The notes under the pieces were generated by a model, which did not search any database, was not told the DNA's origin, and was given only the letters and a program-made list of their open reading frames with translations. A DNA stretch of 64,000 nt. Source: Pegoplata infirma. Lineage: Eukaryota > Arthropoda > Insecta > Diptera > Anthomyiidae. Below are positions 41,470-53,165 of this stretch, one piece after another (position 1 is the stretch's first letter; the number at the start of each line of letters is the position of its first letter). A program made the position numbers and the translations under genes. Where the stretch lies: the NCBI GenBank assembly GCA_963921195.1, contig OY992537.1, positions 201,462,581 to 201,526,580 on the forward strand. The letters run 5' to 3'.

Positions 41470-41890
41470 TTTAAATTTAAAAATTAAGATAATATAAATG
41501 GTAATTCAGAAATCTCAGTTAAACTCAGAAAACCCAATTGAAATTAAGAAATCTACTCTGAAATTAATAAAAGATTAATTGAAATTCATAATCCCAATTG
41601 AAATACAGAAAACTCAATTGAAAATTAGAAAAACCAGTCCAAATTCAAAAATTGAAACTGAGAAAAACCAATTTAAATTTAAAAAAACCCATTTTAAAAT
41701 TAGAAAACCATTCCAATGAAAATTTAAAAAGTCATTAAAATTCCAAAATCCAAATTCATATTTAGAAGTGTTTAATTGAAATTCAAAAATCCCAATTGCA
41801 CTTCAGAAAACCCAATTAAAACCAATAAATCGCAATTGAAATTTAGAAAAAAATAAATTTAAATTCAGAAAACTAAATTGAAATAAGAAA
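41470..41890. repeat. Degenerate minisatellite, unit about 20-24 bp
   Basis: Units approximate CCCAATTGAAATTCAGAAAA with many substitutions and length changes, some eighteen in all. Confidence 0.65.
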
Positions 41891-41939
41891 AATATGTGTA
41901 CCGGTTATTATTGATTTAATATATAATATTTAAATAATA

Positions 41940-42112
41940 TTGAAAATCATTCAGCTTTACCACAATTACCAATTTAAAATGAGCTTTTAATTTTATTTCT
42001 ATACAAATTGTTTTTGTTTTTAAAATCGACTTTCAAAAAATGTATTGAAAATTTTAAATTTAAAATAAAACTTTTGTTAAAATAGACTTTTTGTTTTCTT
42101 GTGGTAAGGGCC
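41940..42112. mobile_element. GCCYGTACCACAAG MITE, copy 2 (inverted)
   Basis: The complement matches copy 1 over about 140 bp, including GTCTATTTTAACAAAAG and AAAGTCGATTTTAAA. Its right end reads TTCTTGTGGTAAGGGCC. Confidence 0.65.
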
Positions 42113-42181
42113 ATTATTTGTTAATTTAATAAAAGAAAAAAAAAAAATCTAGCACTTTTTTTGGTCTGTAGAGCTATTAAG

Positions 42182-42946
42182 CCATTGGCGTAGGAAGCCA
42201 ACATTTCTGGGGGGGGGGGGGGCTAAAGCCCTCCCACATTTTTTTAATTTTTTTTTTTTTAATAGAAAACCCCAGACCTATTTCTGAAGCGTTCCCTTCA
42301 TCATGTGTCTAGGTGTCCTAGAAACGAATGCCCTCCGAAAGCGGTTAAAAATTCATATTTTTTTAAACAAATTTTGATTCTAAAGATTTTTCGGAAATTT
42401 AGAACTCCCAGATATGTTATAAAAATGAAATATTTTTAATGTTTTTCCTATAGTAAAATCATTAGATTACTATGATTTTTTTCAAGAAAAAGTTCTGATG
42501 ATTGCAAAATTTGATGATTATTAGTCAAAATTCTCAGATTCTTTCTTCCAATAACTTTTGTCTATAAAAACCACTTAGAATTTATAAACTTTTTTAAATC
42601 AAAGAACTTAAAATGTTTTCCTGCAGTTAAAATCCTAAGATTCGGTGAAGTTTTTATTACTGACAAAAACATCAGATTCATATAAAAACTTTATGCAATA
42701 ATTCATACTATTTTTCAATGGGATAAACTATTAGATCTAATATAATAATCATTACGAGTCCTTAAGACTCGTAGAATAATCATAACGAGTCCTAAAGACT
42801 CATTATTATTATTTATTGTTGCAAAAATTAATGAAATCATTAAATTATAAAAAAAATAAATTTGAATGATTAAAATTCTGGGGGGGGGCTAAAATTATTC
42901 TGGGGGGGGCTAAGCCCCCCCCCAGACAGGGCTATCTACGCCAATG
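42182..42946. mobile_element. hAT-type element with CATTGGCGTAG termini and G/C runs
   Basis: Termini CATTGGCGTAG and complement; flanks TATTAAGC (42174-42181) and TATTTAGC (42947-42954) differ at one base. Subterminal blocks of G runs beside GCTAAAGCCC and GCTAAGCCCCC are complementary. The interior has two ACGAGTCCTTAAGACTCG-like hairpins near 42757 and 42799. Confidence 0.75.
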
Positions 42947-42954
42947 TATTTAGC

Positions 42955-43349
42955 ACTTTTTCTGCCATTTAGCGTTTTTTTAAAAATTCTCTTATGGCAA
43001 CACTGTAAGCCCCGAACTGTCACCCTGCCCCCCAAAAAAGAGTCACTATTTGCTTCCCTTTTCTGTCATTACACCTTATTTATCAAAAAACTGTCCTTCC
43101 ATTGATCTGTTCGTTAGTCCGCGTATTAACTTTAACGTGATAACATGTTTAACAAAATAGTGATCAAGTTTTAAATTTTTAATTATTAAAAAAATCGTTA
43201 TTAATTATAAAATTTATATCAAAAAAAAGCTCAATTAATCTATTTTAATAATATGTAAAAAAATTGCCGGAAAAGTTATAAAAATTTAGTGAAAATCCTT
43301 TGTAAATTCTTTTTTTATAATTGAAAAAAATTTAGTTTTTGTGTTTGCC
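42955..43349. other. AT-rich interval without recognised feature
   Basis: No gene, hairpin or repeat family could be supported here. Confidence 0.4.
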
Positions 43350-43357
43350 TGCATACA

Positions 43358-44326
43358 TAGGGTGACCATTTTTTTCTGAACTCAAATCAGTACGCCCAAG
43401 TTTTTATGTTGATTTTTTCAACGCTCAAAAAATTTCACTTAAACTTACAAACTTGGGGTCAATTGGAATTCTTGTAAAAACAACTGCCATAAACTGATGT
43501 CGTTATTTTACAGAAAATTTAGTTGACTTTAAACAACTTAATTCCAATGTTTTGATAATTTCAGAGCAATAAATATAACATAAACCCCCAGGTTTTAAGA
43601 ATAACAAAATTTCTCAGATTCTGGCGACCCTTAACTCTTTCTTTAAGAAAACTTCCCAGATAAGCACATGTTTTTTTAAACAGCCCTGCTGACAGTTTTT
43701 TTTTTTCAATAAATTCTGATGACATTACCTCATTAAACATCGTAGAATCATTTGGATTCATATACAGGTAAACCCCGGTTTAACGAATCTCGCTTTAACG
43801 AATATTCGGTATAACGAACGACCAAAATTTTAACATTGACTTATTGAAAAAAAATATATTTTTTTGTTTAAAGTGCTAAGAATTCACTTTAGCTTGGTAA
43901 TTTTAATACAAAATAATAAAAAAAAACCTTCGGGATATAACGAATGGGTCCAACAAAAATCTATCATCCAGTAAACATTTTGTTACAGAAAAGATCAAAA
44001 TAACTTCATGCTCAGATACATAAAATTTTGACTTAAGAAACCTTTAGATCCACGAACTCTAAGCTCCTTAGAATAATTTCATTATAAAGTATCTCATTGT
44101 CAGACCTAAGTTATAAAAAACTACTCTGACTACTTATTTAATTGAAATTCATGTTTTTGTATACAATTTTTTAAAAAATCATTTCTTAATATTGAAATGT
44201 TCGAAAATCAGTACAATCAGTACATATTTCAAAAAATCAGTACAAATCAGTAAACGTTTTTTGATCAGTACACGCAATGAAAAATCAGTACATGTACTGA
44301 TCAAATCAGTACGAATGGTCAGCCTA
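43358..44326. mobile_element. hAT-type element, TSD TGCATACA
   Basis: Termini TAGGGTGACCATT and, on the right, AATGGTCAGCCTA. TGCATACA stands on both sides (43350-43357 and 44327-44334), a perfect 8-bp duplication. Near the right end AATCAGTAC is repeated at least six times in 44205-44315, with AAATCAGTAC once near the left end. Such subterminal repeats bind transposase in known hAT elements. Non-coding, 969 bp. Confidence 0.87.
43765..43945. repeat. pogo/Tigger-like end fragment
   Basis: TA followed by CAGGTAAACCCCGGTTTAAC and several TATAACGAA/TTTAACGAAT words is typical of Tigger-like termini. The opposite end is not clear. It lies inside the hAT element. Confidence 0.4.
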
Positions 44327-44334
44327 TGCATACA

Positions 44335-44800
44335 TATAAAGCTCTGCTAGCAGAGCTCTGCAAAATTAGAGTGTTTGTTGTTGTTTTTTGCAAAATGAGT
44401 GTATTTGGTAAAGAGTGTTTTTTTTGTTTTTTCTTTGACTTCGAATTTAGTATTTTAGTTATTGTGTTGGTGTTATTGTTTTTAAAAGAAAGAAATAGTA
44501 TTGTGGTAGTGTTAAGTTAGTGAGATATAATGAAATTATCTTCAAATATCTCTAATTATCATAGAGAAATCAAGTTATTCTGAATTCGTAAATAAATCCG
44601 AGCAAATGGAGACAAAATGTAAGTTTTTAACTCTCAATTTTTTTTTACTCTATTTATATTTTTTTCTGAAAAAATTTTGTTGAATTTGGAGAAACTTAAT
44701 ATTTGCTAAAAGCAAAGTGACTGAAATTAGTGATGGGAAAAGTGACACAATGTGCCAGTTTTGGTACAATAAAATTTTTAAAGGCCCTTTTTTATTCTCA
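44335..44800. other. Mixed-composition interval, no gene supported
   Basis: A 64-codon frame at 44326-44520 is rich in F and V and resembles nothing specific. GATAAATCC-like and AT-rich sequence follows. No conserved feature was recognised. Confidence 0.35.
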
Positions 44801-45070
44801 TTTAGAGATTAATCACAATTGGAGCGGGAAGCGGGTTTCCGCAACTCTCCCTATACATTTTGTATGAAAACAAAATTCCGTGGCGTTTTTCCACCGAAAT
44901 AGATTCTATTCAGAGATGCCAACTTAGTGCTTTTCGCGCTAGATCTAGTGCTTTTTGATGTGTCAAAACGCGAAAATTTTTGGCCTAGTGCCAAATTAGA
45001 AAAAAGCACTAACTTGGTGCTTTTTAAATTTTCAGTTAGTGCTTTTAGTGCTTTTTAAAATTAATTTTTA

Positions 45071-46345
45071 TAGCCTCCAAACAAAGCGGTATACTTACTT
45101 TGTTATTTCGAGTGTAACGCATCGAAATATTAGTCGGAGACGCAACAAAGTATATCGTGAACCTATATTCAAAATATGCCAACTCAAATTTGACCGAAAT
45201 GAGTTTCCGATGGCAAATAGCTCCCCTATGTAATACCTATCTGTCATAAAAATTTCAGAGCAAAAAAATATTTTTTTGTCGTTTTACATTCATTTTTGTT
45301 ATTCTGCTAACTCAAAGTACATATTTTTTTGGTGAAAATAAATGCCAACTCCCATTGTAAATTTCCAAAAATTTTTCAAAAATTTTTTTTCAAAAAATTA
45401 GATCACATTTCTTATTGCATTTGCCATGCTGAACACGAATCTTGTAAAGATTTTGATATCTAATTACTGGTTCTCGAGATATTGCCATTTTAAAAATATC
45501 AGTAAATAATGTTTGCAAAAAAAAAAAATGGTTATATTTATGTAACTTTCAAACTATTTATCGGATTGAAACATTATGCGTGGGGCAATTAAAGTCAATG
45601 ATATAAGCTCTCAAAATAGCTACTTTGGAGTGACCCTATTACAATACAGCGTGAGTTACAGAGTGCCAAAGTTGACCACCCTGAGATTAAAAGGCTTTCG
45701 GAGCTAGTAACTTTTAAAAATATGCAAAGATTTTAATTTTTTTTTTCAGTTTTTGCAATTACCGTACTAAGGATAACAAAAATCAAAAAAAAAAAAAAAT
45801 TATAAAATTTAAAAAAAAAAAAAATTATTTTTATTTTCCGACAAAATATGCCAACTCTAAAAAATATTTGTTTTTTGTCATAGTAATAAATGCCAACTCT
45901 GAAAAATACGCAAACAAGTGCAAAATTTAAAATTTTTGGCATATGTAAAAATTATTTAGAATATTTAAACCATCTTATGGAAGGTACATTGTATTTTGTT
46001 GCAATAATATGCGAAATAACTAGTTTTTTAGCTCTCCTGAACAGTAAGCTTTTTCGAGTTGGCATTTATTGAATATAGTTCGACGATATATGTTATTGAT
46101 TTATGATCGATTCAAAGACATTTTTTGAATGCCCGTCTGTGTCTGCTTGTGGAAAGCAGTATGCAGTTCAAACTTAGAGGTATACTCCTGAAATATGGAA
46201 CGAAGGTATTATTATGGTCAATAACCATTGTTCGTATTAAGTTCGGGAAAAATATGCAAATCGGACTAAGGGCAAAATGTTTTCCCTTAAAGAACTAAAC
46301 CAACCTCTAAAAAAACGCCATTTCTTGTAGATTTTTTGTATTTTG
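45071..46345 (+). mobile_element. mini-me/DINE-1-like element, subfamily B, split
   Basis: 45071-45155 has TATAGCCTCCAAAC, TATACTTACTTTGTTATTTCG and the start of the core. 46086-46345 has the core end, GCCCGTCTGTGTCTG, the B block (TTAAGTTCGGG) and GAACTAAACCAACCTC. The far end is lost. Confidence 0.7.
45156..46085. mobile_element. CGTGAAC-terminal element with ATGCCAACTC repeats
   Basis: Left CGTGAACCTATATTCAAAAT and the complement of the right, CGTCGAACTATATTCAATAA, both lead into ATGCCAACTC. The latter recurs internally near 45342, 45849 and 45891. The flanks are ATAT on both sides. The host mini-me copy supplies the empty site. Superfamily unknown. Confidence 0.65.
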
Positions 46346-47439
46346 GTTTAATATTTGAATTCTGTTCTGGGTGAAGTTCAAAGACTAAATTTGGCTTTTA
46401 AAGCGGAAAATGAAGACCATATAAAATTGTACAACGATTTATATCGGTTTCTCAGAATTTTAACCAGTTTGTTGGTTGGTTTTTTGGAATGAAAAATTTT
46501 GTTTGAATAAAAATATTATTTTTTTTTTACTTTTTTTTATCTATTTCCAAAAGCAGTCCAGTGCTTTTTTACCCTTTTTTTCAAGCAAATTTACGCGTTT
46601 TTACCCGTTTTTTAAATTTTTGTGCGCGTTTTGCTCTCAAATAGTTGGCATCTCTGATTCTATTCTATTTTCATGGCGTTTTTTTTATCTCTCTCATTTT
46701 TGCTCTCATTTTATTTTTAGGCGTTGCCAGACTTTTACCAATAAAAAGTATTGTTTTTCTGTACAGTGTTGTAAAATACAAGTAAATTGCATTTTTTTTG
46801 GCAGATAGCAATAAAAAACAAAGCAAAACACGAAAAAATGCCGCATTTTTGTCAAAAAAAATATTGAAAATTATTTAAACAATGTTTGCTAAGTTTGCTA
46901 AAAAATTAATAGATATTGTTAAAAAAAAAATATGATTTTTATGCAAATTTTAAAGTTTTAAAGATGCAATGTGTAAAATTTGTTTTACCGAATTTGTTTT
47001 TTATTTTTTTTTTTATTTTATCGAATAAATTAATTGTGCAAAATTTGCTGTTTTATTTAATTATTTTCTTGTTTTGTAACTGTTTAATAAGATTTTGTCT
47101 CTTGATCTTAATTGAATGAGTTCTTATAATATTGAATAATTTTTATTGTTTAAATATAAAAAAAAATGTTCTTACCAAAAGTAAAATGTCTAAATTAATT
47201 AAAATATTTATCACAACAATTATACATTTCGAAGTATGAATGTCAAAAATAATGTAAAGAAAACCGCAAACCGCTTGACGCTTAATTTAAATTAATCGCT
47301 CGATTTTTGACGCGTTTTTCCGCTTCCCGCTCCAATTGTGATTATTCTCTAAGGGGGGATTAAGCGAAAAAGAGCCTTATACCTTGTTTACACGTACAGC
47401 TAAAAACTGTTTTTAGCAACATTATCTGTCAATATACTA

Positions 47440-47780
47440 TAATAGAATAAATACAAATTTCCCAGAAGAGATAGACTTCTTAAAATTGCGACGAATATGT
47501 CTTCTGTGTAAGCTAGTTTTGTGCCCATTTGTGGGCAATTGGCGAAATCGGACTAAGGGGTAAAAAGTTTCCGTTTAAAAACCAAATATTTTCTGAAATG
47601 TGATTAAAGTGTCCACGCCCCTTTTGTGGGCGTGGATATAAATTTGAATAATGATACAATTTCAATAATCAAGTACAAAAATCATAACAACCAATAAGTC
47701 AACATTTATCGTGAGCGATGGTGCCACAAATGTTTCCCTCCTTACACCCCTGGCATTTTTTTGTTTATGGGTTTGCTCTC
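47440..47780 (+). repeat. mini-me-like fragment, subfamily B, diverged
   Basis: GGCGAAATCGGACTAAGGGG, AAAAGTTTCCGTTTAAAAACC and a CCACGCCCCTTTTGTGGGCGTGG hairpin resemble 34500-34760 inverted. Ends are not defined. Confidence 0.5.
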
Positions 47781-47866
47781 GTAAAATTTTTTCCTAAAAA
47801 CCCCCAAATATCGTAAAAAAAAAAAACAATCATCTGGAATTAACTGGATTTCGGGGTATATTTGAA

Positions 47867-48981
47867 CTAGAGATGCGCACCAATCACGTGATTACCGTGA
47901 ATCACGTGAATCACGCGTGAATCACGTGATTCGTGAGTAATTTTATTTTCTACTCACGTGAGCATGCGTGATCGTGAGTAACAAAAAAAAGTTCGTGCGT
48001 GATCGTGCGTGAGTAAAATTGCTGCGTGATTTTTTCGTGATTTTAATTTTTTCTCCGTTTTTTTGGTTACGTTTTTTTTTATTTTTTTAAGTTCTTTCAA
48101 ATAAGTTAATAAATTTAAATTTAATAAGTTTTTTAAGCAATTTTAAAAAAATTTCGCTCCACTGTTCGAATTGACTTAAAATTTGCCATAGCATATTTCA
48201 TATTTGGCTTTTCAAAATTCAGTGTAGTTTTCGAATTATCGCTGGTCTAAGTTCGACTGATTTAGCAAAAGTGAGAAAAATACAACCTGTATAAGGAATA
48301 TGATCTTATCCCTGTTAAATTTTTTAAAACATTTCAAAAATATAAAAAAACCAATTTTCTAATGGAAAATTATGGGAACCTCGTACTCAAACCAGAATAA
48401 AAAGTTTTTGCATTTTTGATACTTTTCTTTAAAGAATCCTTTTGCATTTAAAATAATTTCCAAAAAGCACAAGACTTAAGCTCTCATATGAGCCAAGAAT
48501 TGTGAAAATCGGAAAATTGGTTAAAAAGTTAGAACATGTTTTATGTGATGATATGTTTTTCTAATTTTGCAAAAAAAAAAGTCGAGCTTTGACTTGCCAT
48601 AAAACGATCAGTAAACCGAATTTAAAAAACGATAGAAGTTACATTTTCATAGATATGTTGGCTATGTATGTGACAATTTTCAATTAAATCTGAAGAAACC
48701 ATTCCCAAAAACGACTAAAATTGGCTCTTAATATTTTAGAATTGCCCTTCTATAATTACAAAAACATTTTGTAAATTTAAATAAATGTTAAAAAAATAAA
48801 AAATATGGAATAAAGTTTTTTTTATTTTATTTTAATTCGTGAGTATTTCGTGAACGTGATTACATCGTGAGCGTGATTAAAATTGTTTTCTACTCACGTG
48901 AGCGAGCGTGAGTAAAACAAAAAATTTTTTTCGTGAGTGTGCGTGATCGTGATTGAAAAGTTACTCACGATCCCATCTCTA
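47867..48981. mobile_element. hAT-type element, TSD ATTTGAAC, with CACGTGA arrays
   Basis: Termini TAGAGATGCGCACC and ATCCCATCTCTA; ATTTGAAC perfectly repeated on both sides (47859-47866 and 48982-48989). Both ends carry arrays of (A/T)CACGTGA and GTGATCGTGAGT. The 850-bp middle is AT-rich and non-coding. It is the longer relative of 38155-38689. Confidence 0.87.
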
Positions 48982-48989
48982 ATTTGAAC

Positions 48990-49784
48990 CGTGAGAGCGG
49001 CATTTTTTGTCCTAAATTTATGTGGTACAAATTTGAGGCTAATCGAATTAAAATAACACGTGGCGCCCGCTGAACAAACTTTTAGACTTTTTAAAAATAA
49101 AAAAAGTATGTCTTGCAATACTTCATATTTATTAATTTTGGTGTTTTGATGTGTGTTACATATCAAAAAAAAATTAAAATCGGTCAAACGGTTAGCGAGA
49201 TATCGCACTTTAAAATTTGCAAAAAAAACGGATTTTTTCTTAGTTCAAGAAATTTCTTCAGAAAAATCTAAATTTTTTCCCCTTTGATACTTTCATAGAG
49301 CTGAAGATGAGCTTTTATTTAAACTTAATCTAATACAAATCCGCTCCTTGTAACCAGTGGCTTCCTTTTCCAAAACTTTGGATTTTAGGAAAAATTTTGG
49401 AATATAGAAAACATTAATCAAAAGGCTGCATAGGTTTGTACGATCTGATTTGGCTCAAATTCAGTTTAAACAAAATCTTGTCTCGTGCTTTATAAAAGGA
49501 TAAATAAAAAAAGTTATTTGACATTTTTTAAAAATATTTCCTGAACGTTGAAAAAATCGCTATTTTTGGAAATTATTTGATAATTTTTCTCCATTTTTTA
49601 ATTTTACAAAAATTCAAATTTTTGGTGGAAATTTTTTAAAAATACAAAACTTTGGTCGAAGGGCGCCGGGGGTTAATTTTTTTTTTTAATTTCTTGAACG
49701 TTGAAAAACACCGACAGTTTTTGTGTTTTAGCGATATCTCAAAAACCTTTTGACCAATTTTAAAATTTTTTTGATATTGTATCG
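48990..49784. repeat. Dispersed repeat also present at the window end
   Basis: GATTTGGCTCAAATTCAGTTT near 49450 and GGTCGAAGGGCGCCG near 49655 correspond to 63905 and, inverted, 63808 respectively. The unit and its class are unknown. There is no gene. Confidence 0.45.
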
Positions 49785-49945
49785 TGTCTTCTACAGACGG
49801 ACAGACGGACGGACGGACATCGCTAGAATGTCTTAGAATCGATCACTGATCAATAAAATATATACTTTATGGGGCCCTAGACCGATATTTCGATGCGTTA
49901 CACACGGAATGACAAAGTGAGTATACTCCCATACTGTGGTTGGAG
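49785..49945 (-). repeat. mini-me/DINE-1-like end, subfamily B
   Basis: CAGACGGACAGACGGACG, the core with TCTTAGAATCGATCACTG, TATATACTTTATGGGG, and the end hairpin CCATACTGTGGTTGGAGGG. Confidence 0.75.
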
Positions 49946-50415
49946 GGTATAAAAATGTCGTGTAAAAAACACAATATTGAGTGAAAAAAAATTTTAAGTA
50001 TAAAAATAAAAGATTTTTCCATGCCGTTCCCCGTTATTTTACATTGCATTCCCTGTTCCGGTTCGTTTAATGTAGATTTCATTCCTTTCAGTATCATCAT
50101 CTGTTAAAGAAATAAAAAAAACTTTGGTCTTCATTTCAACAAATAAAAAATATGAAAATCTTAAAAAAGGTTGGACAAAAATATGTGATTTTTGTATTGT
50201 TGGTTCGTTTTTAATAAAAAGGTTGTTGTAATAACAAAAAATTTAATTGTATGGACAAATTTTGCTATTAAATAAAATATCAATAATTTTCAAATACAAT
50301 TAAATTGTTTGCTAATACAACAACGATTTAATTCAATACAATTTTTTTTTCTGTGTAGAAGAAAAATATATTTAACAAAAAATTTCGCTAGGGAACATAT
50401 AATACGAACAAAATC
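49946..50415. other. AT-rich interval without recognised feature
   Basis: ATTTAATTGTAT-type palindromic words and a solo CTGTGTAG end near 50350 are the only structures noted. Confidence 0.35.
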
Positions 50416-50419
50416 TTAA

Positions 50420-50867
50420 CCCTTTAACGACCACAGGCAAGTATACTTGCCAAAGCGTTTTTTGCGATTATTTTTATTCAGGTATAAGAATGAATTACAG
50501 AGTAGTGTTGGGGCAATAAAGTCTAGTTTTCAGTAAGTCTCTAATTTGATTCACTTTCTCCATGTAAGCCCTCAAAGTTTTTAAAATGATAATCACTATT
50601 TTAGGGACAAATTTACTTGTCGAGCAAAAACAGGGGCAAGAATGGTGCTTACAGGTCCAAATTATTGTAAAGTAACTATTATTGAGTTCCCGATCTTAAA
50701 ATCTTACAAATATCACATTATTCATTATTTTATTTCAAAAACATTTAATGAACGTTTTCTCCAGAGTGCTAGTTACTTGGTTCATTGTGAATTCATTCAG
50801 TAGTAATAGTAACACTAACATACAGTAACAATTTTATCATCACTATAGTGCCCTGTGGTCGGTAAAT
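50420..50867. mobile_element. piggyBac-like remnant
   Basis: TTAA then CCCTTTAACGACCACAGGC, with an inner palindrome AAGTATACTTGCC. On the right GCCCTGTGGTCGGTAAA is a diverged complement. TTAA plus a CCC terminus is the piggyBac signature, but the right TTAA is missing. Confidence 0.4.
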
Positions 50868-50869
50868 GA

Positions 50870-52755
50870 AAAAAAAAATGTGAAAAATGAAATATAAAAA
50901 ATATTAAAAATGTATTTGGTGTTTAAAAAAGTTTTCGGCCAGAGCCTTTAATAACAAAAATTCAATAATTTTTACCATTTGTGAAGTTGTGAATTATTGG
51001 AAACGAGTTTATTCTAGTTCGAGGTCATTTATTTTCCCTATTATGAATTAACATAAAAAGTACTTATATTTGCTCGACTTTATTTACGAGGATATTCAAT
51101 TAAAAACTACTCATAGACTTCAAAAAACTTGGTAATTTTTGGAAATGAATAAATGATCGTTTCGGGGACTTTCCAACTTACGCATCATCAGCATTCTTTT
51201 GATAATCAGGTTATGGAAAATGTACAAACATTTTCGAGGTGTCCTTACATTTTTGTTTATACGTTTTGAACCGCTAAACTGATTTCGCTTAAGTATAATA
51301 TCAAACTCTTCAGGGAAACATATATTTACTTGAATATGTTTAGTTTTGGTCATGTCTGCGGAATATTAAGGCCGTGATCGCCATTACAACAGACAGAAGG
51401 GCAAACAGACATCTATGGAATGTTCCAGACGGATCTCAGACTGTTAATTCGACAAATTACAAACGGAATGAAATTTTACCAGTATTATAAAAAAATATAA
51501 ATATAAAGAAAATAATCTTCGAGAACAATTTTTGCAGATATTTTTCGTACAAACAAACGCGAAGCTCTAGCAAGTTCTAAAATTTTTTTCCAAATGTACT
51601 GAGATTCTAAGAAATTTCAACTTAAGAAAAATTCAAACCTTCCAAAACATTTTTTTTCTATTAAAAAGATTTTTCCATTCAAAAAATCTTTTTTGAAGTT
51701 TTTTTTTCAAAAAATAATTTATCTATACATCTAATATATTTTTTCATAAATTTTTTAAAGAGTAAGTGTAAATGTTTAACAAAAAAAAAATGCATTTTAG
51801 TTTTTTTTTTCGTGTTCATGTTTCTCAGTTTAAAACCATCATATAGAAACAATATGATTTCAATGTTATGTATATTTACCATATCACAGACTGTAAACAA
51901 AAAGGATCAGCTTTTCGAAATGGATTTTGCAAAAACAAAATAAAACACTCACACAATGTGTGAGTGAGTTGTTTTTTAAACAGATGTAATGTGGGTGTTG
52001 GTAAAGGATTTTTGGATGGTATTGCAAAGGATATACAATAGGATGGATAGAATTTTTCTAAATTTGCAAAGAGCTATGGTTGGAATAGTTGCCATTTTTC
52101 ATTAATATAACGGTAAACAAATAGGTACATATAGTTGTCCAATAACGGTTTAGCTGTTTAAAAGTTATGAACGAAAATGTAAGAAAACCTCAAAAAGTTT
52201 TAGTACATTTAACATAACCTAAAAATACAAAATTTTTGAATTCGACACCTAAAGGACATATGGGAACTAAGGTGGACCTTATTTTTTATTACCGATTTTC
52301 CAAAATCGGAGCCCAGATTTGTGTGAGGTTAGTGTAAAAATTAAGTTGCCAAAAATATGTACTCAATTGCTTAAAAATCTACTGCACGTTGTAAAAACGA
52401 AATTGGGACAGATTGAAAAAATATATATCGATCAAAAATACGATACAAAACCACAAATCTTGACGTGGGCCTTCAGATTTTTTTTTATATAATGAACACA
52501 GATGCTCTATGGATCCATTTAGACATTCCCATTTACAGTTTAATTAAATTCGAAAAACTTAAGATTTTATTTGCGATTAAAAAAAAAAAATATGTAAGGA
52601 CACGCTAAATGACCTAAATAAACAAAATGCTTTAATTCGGCATTTTAGAGGGTATTTAAGATTTGGCCTTTCGAATTTTACATTTTCATGGGAATATTTC
52701 AACACTTGCGTCAAACAAAATCGAAAAAATTTAAGTTGTTATTACTCGACCTTTC
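50870..52755. other. AT-rich stretch, largely unassigned
   Basis: 51360-51480 is a degenerate mini-me core (ACAGACAGAAGG, CAAATTACAAACGGAATG). 51530-51660 has decayed units of the 35-bp minisatellite. 51946-51975 is a palindrome around CACTCACACAATGTGTGAGTG. No gene was supported; the 77- and 73-codon frames are incidental. Confidence 0.4.
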
Positions 52756-52759
52756 CAAT

Positions 52760-52945
52760 TTAAATAAATAAAAATTCTTCGAGTTCGAGGCCAATTTTTC
52801 CTTGTAAATAAATATTCTTTTATTCCATTCGAAATATTGGAATGGAATAAAAGAATATTTATTCAAAATATTGGAATGGAATAAAAGAATATTTATTTAC
52901 AAGAAAAAACTGGCCTCGAGCTCGAAGAATTTTTATTTAATTCAA
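52760..52945. repeat. Palindrome with internal tandem unit
   Basis: Arms AAAATTCTTCGAGTTCGAGG and complement flank AATAAATATTCTTTTATTCC in both orientations. ATATTGGAATGGAATAAAAG is present twice in tandem on the right. The central repeat makes it asymmetric. Confidence 0.65.
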
Positions 52946-53059
52946 AAAAAGAAGTTCACTTGAAATATATATTTGATCCACCCTAATTATTTATATGAGA
53001 AAAAATTAGCATAGTCTGGAGCAGAATTATTTTTTTAACAACAATGCACTTTTTAAGCT

Positions 53060-53165
53060 AGTAATACATTTGCCGGTCAAGACCAATCATATAATACCCT
53101 ACATGAGTGTTTACCGGAAAATTGGTCTCCAGTTCTAACATGGGCTTAATGGAGTCCAAAATTAG
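53060..53165 (-). repeat. mini-me-like fragment, subfamily C
   Basis: GGTCAAGACCAATCATATAATACC then CTACATGAGTGTTTACCGG matches the complement of 6940-7000. Only this end remains. Confidence 0.6.

Larger units (their letters stand above)
44911..46656. mobile_element. hAT-type element, TSD ATTCTATT
   Basis: Termini CAGAGATGCCAACT and AGTTGGCATCTCTG; ATTCTATT on both sides (44903-44910 and 46657-46664). AGTGCTTTT words recur near the left end (five in 44925-45055) with related words near the right end. The interior is mostly a mini-me copy with a nested element. No transposase. Confidence 0.87.
44803..47354. mobile_element. Element with GGAGCGGGAAGCGG subterminal inverted repeats
   Basis: TTAGAGATTAATCACAATTG then GAGCGGGAAGCGG on the left is matched, complementary, at 47321-47354 with one or two changes. 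It encloses the hAT element 44911-46656. TA may be the duplication, but this is not certain. The remaining interior (46665-47320) is AT-rich with no transposase. Confidence 0.6.

Noticed and set aside
39534..42112. A single 2.6-kb element with 150-bp inverted ends
   Set aside because: Comparison with the uninterrupted copy at 40227-40943 shows that the left end is a separate MITE of about 165 bp. The right end is a second, inverted copy of the same MITE.
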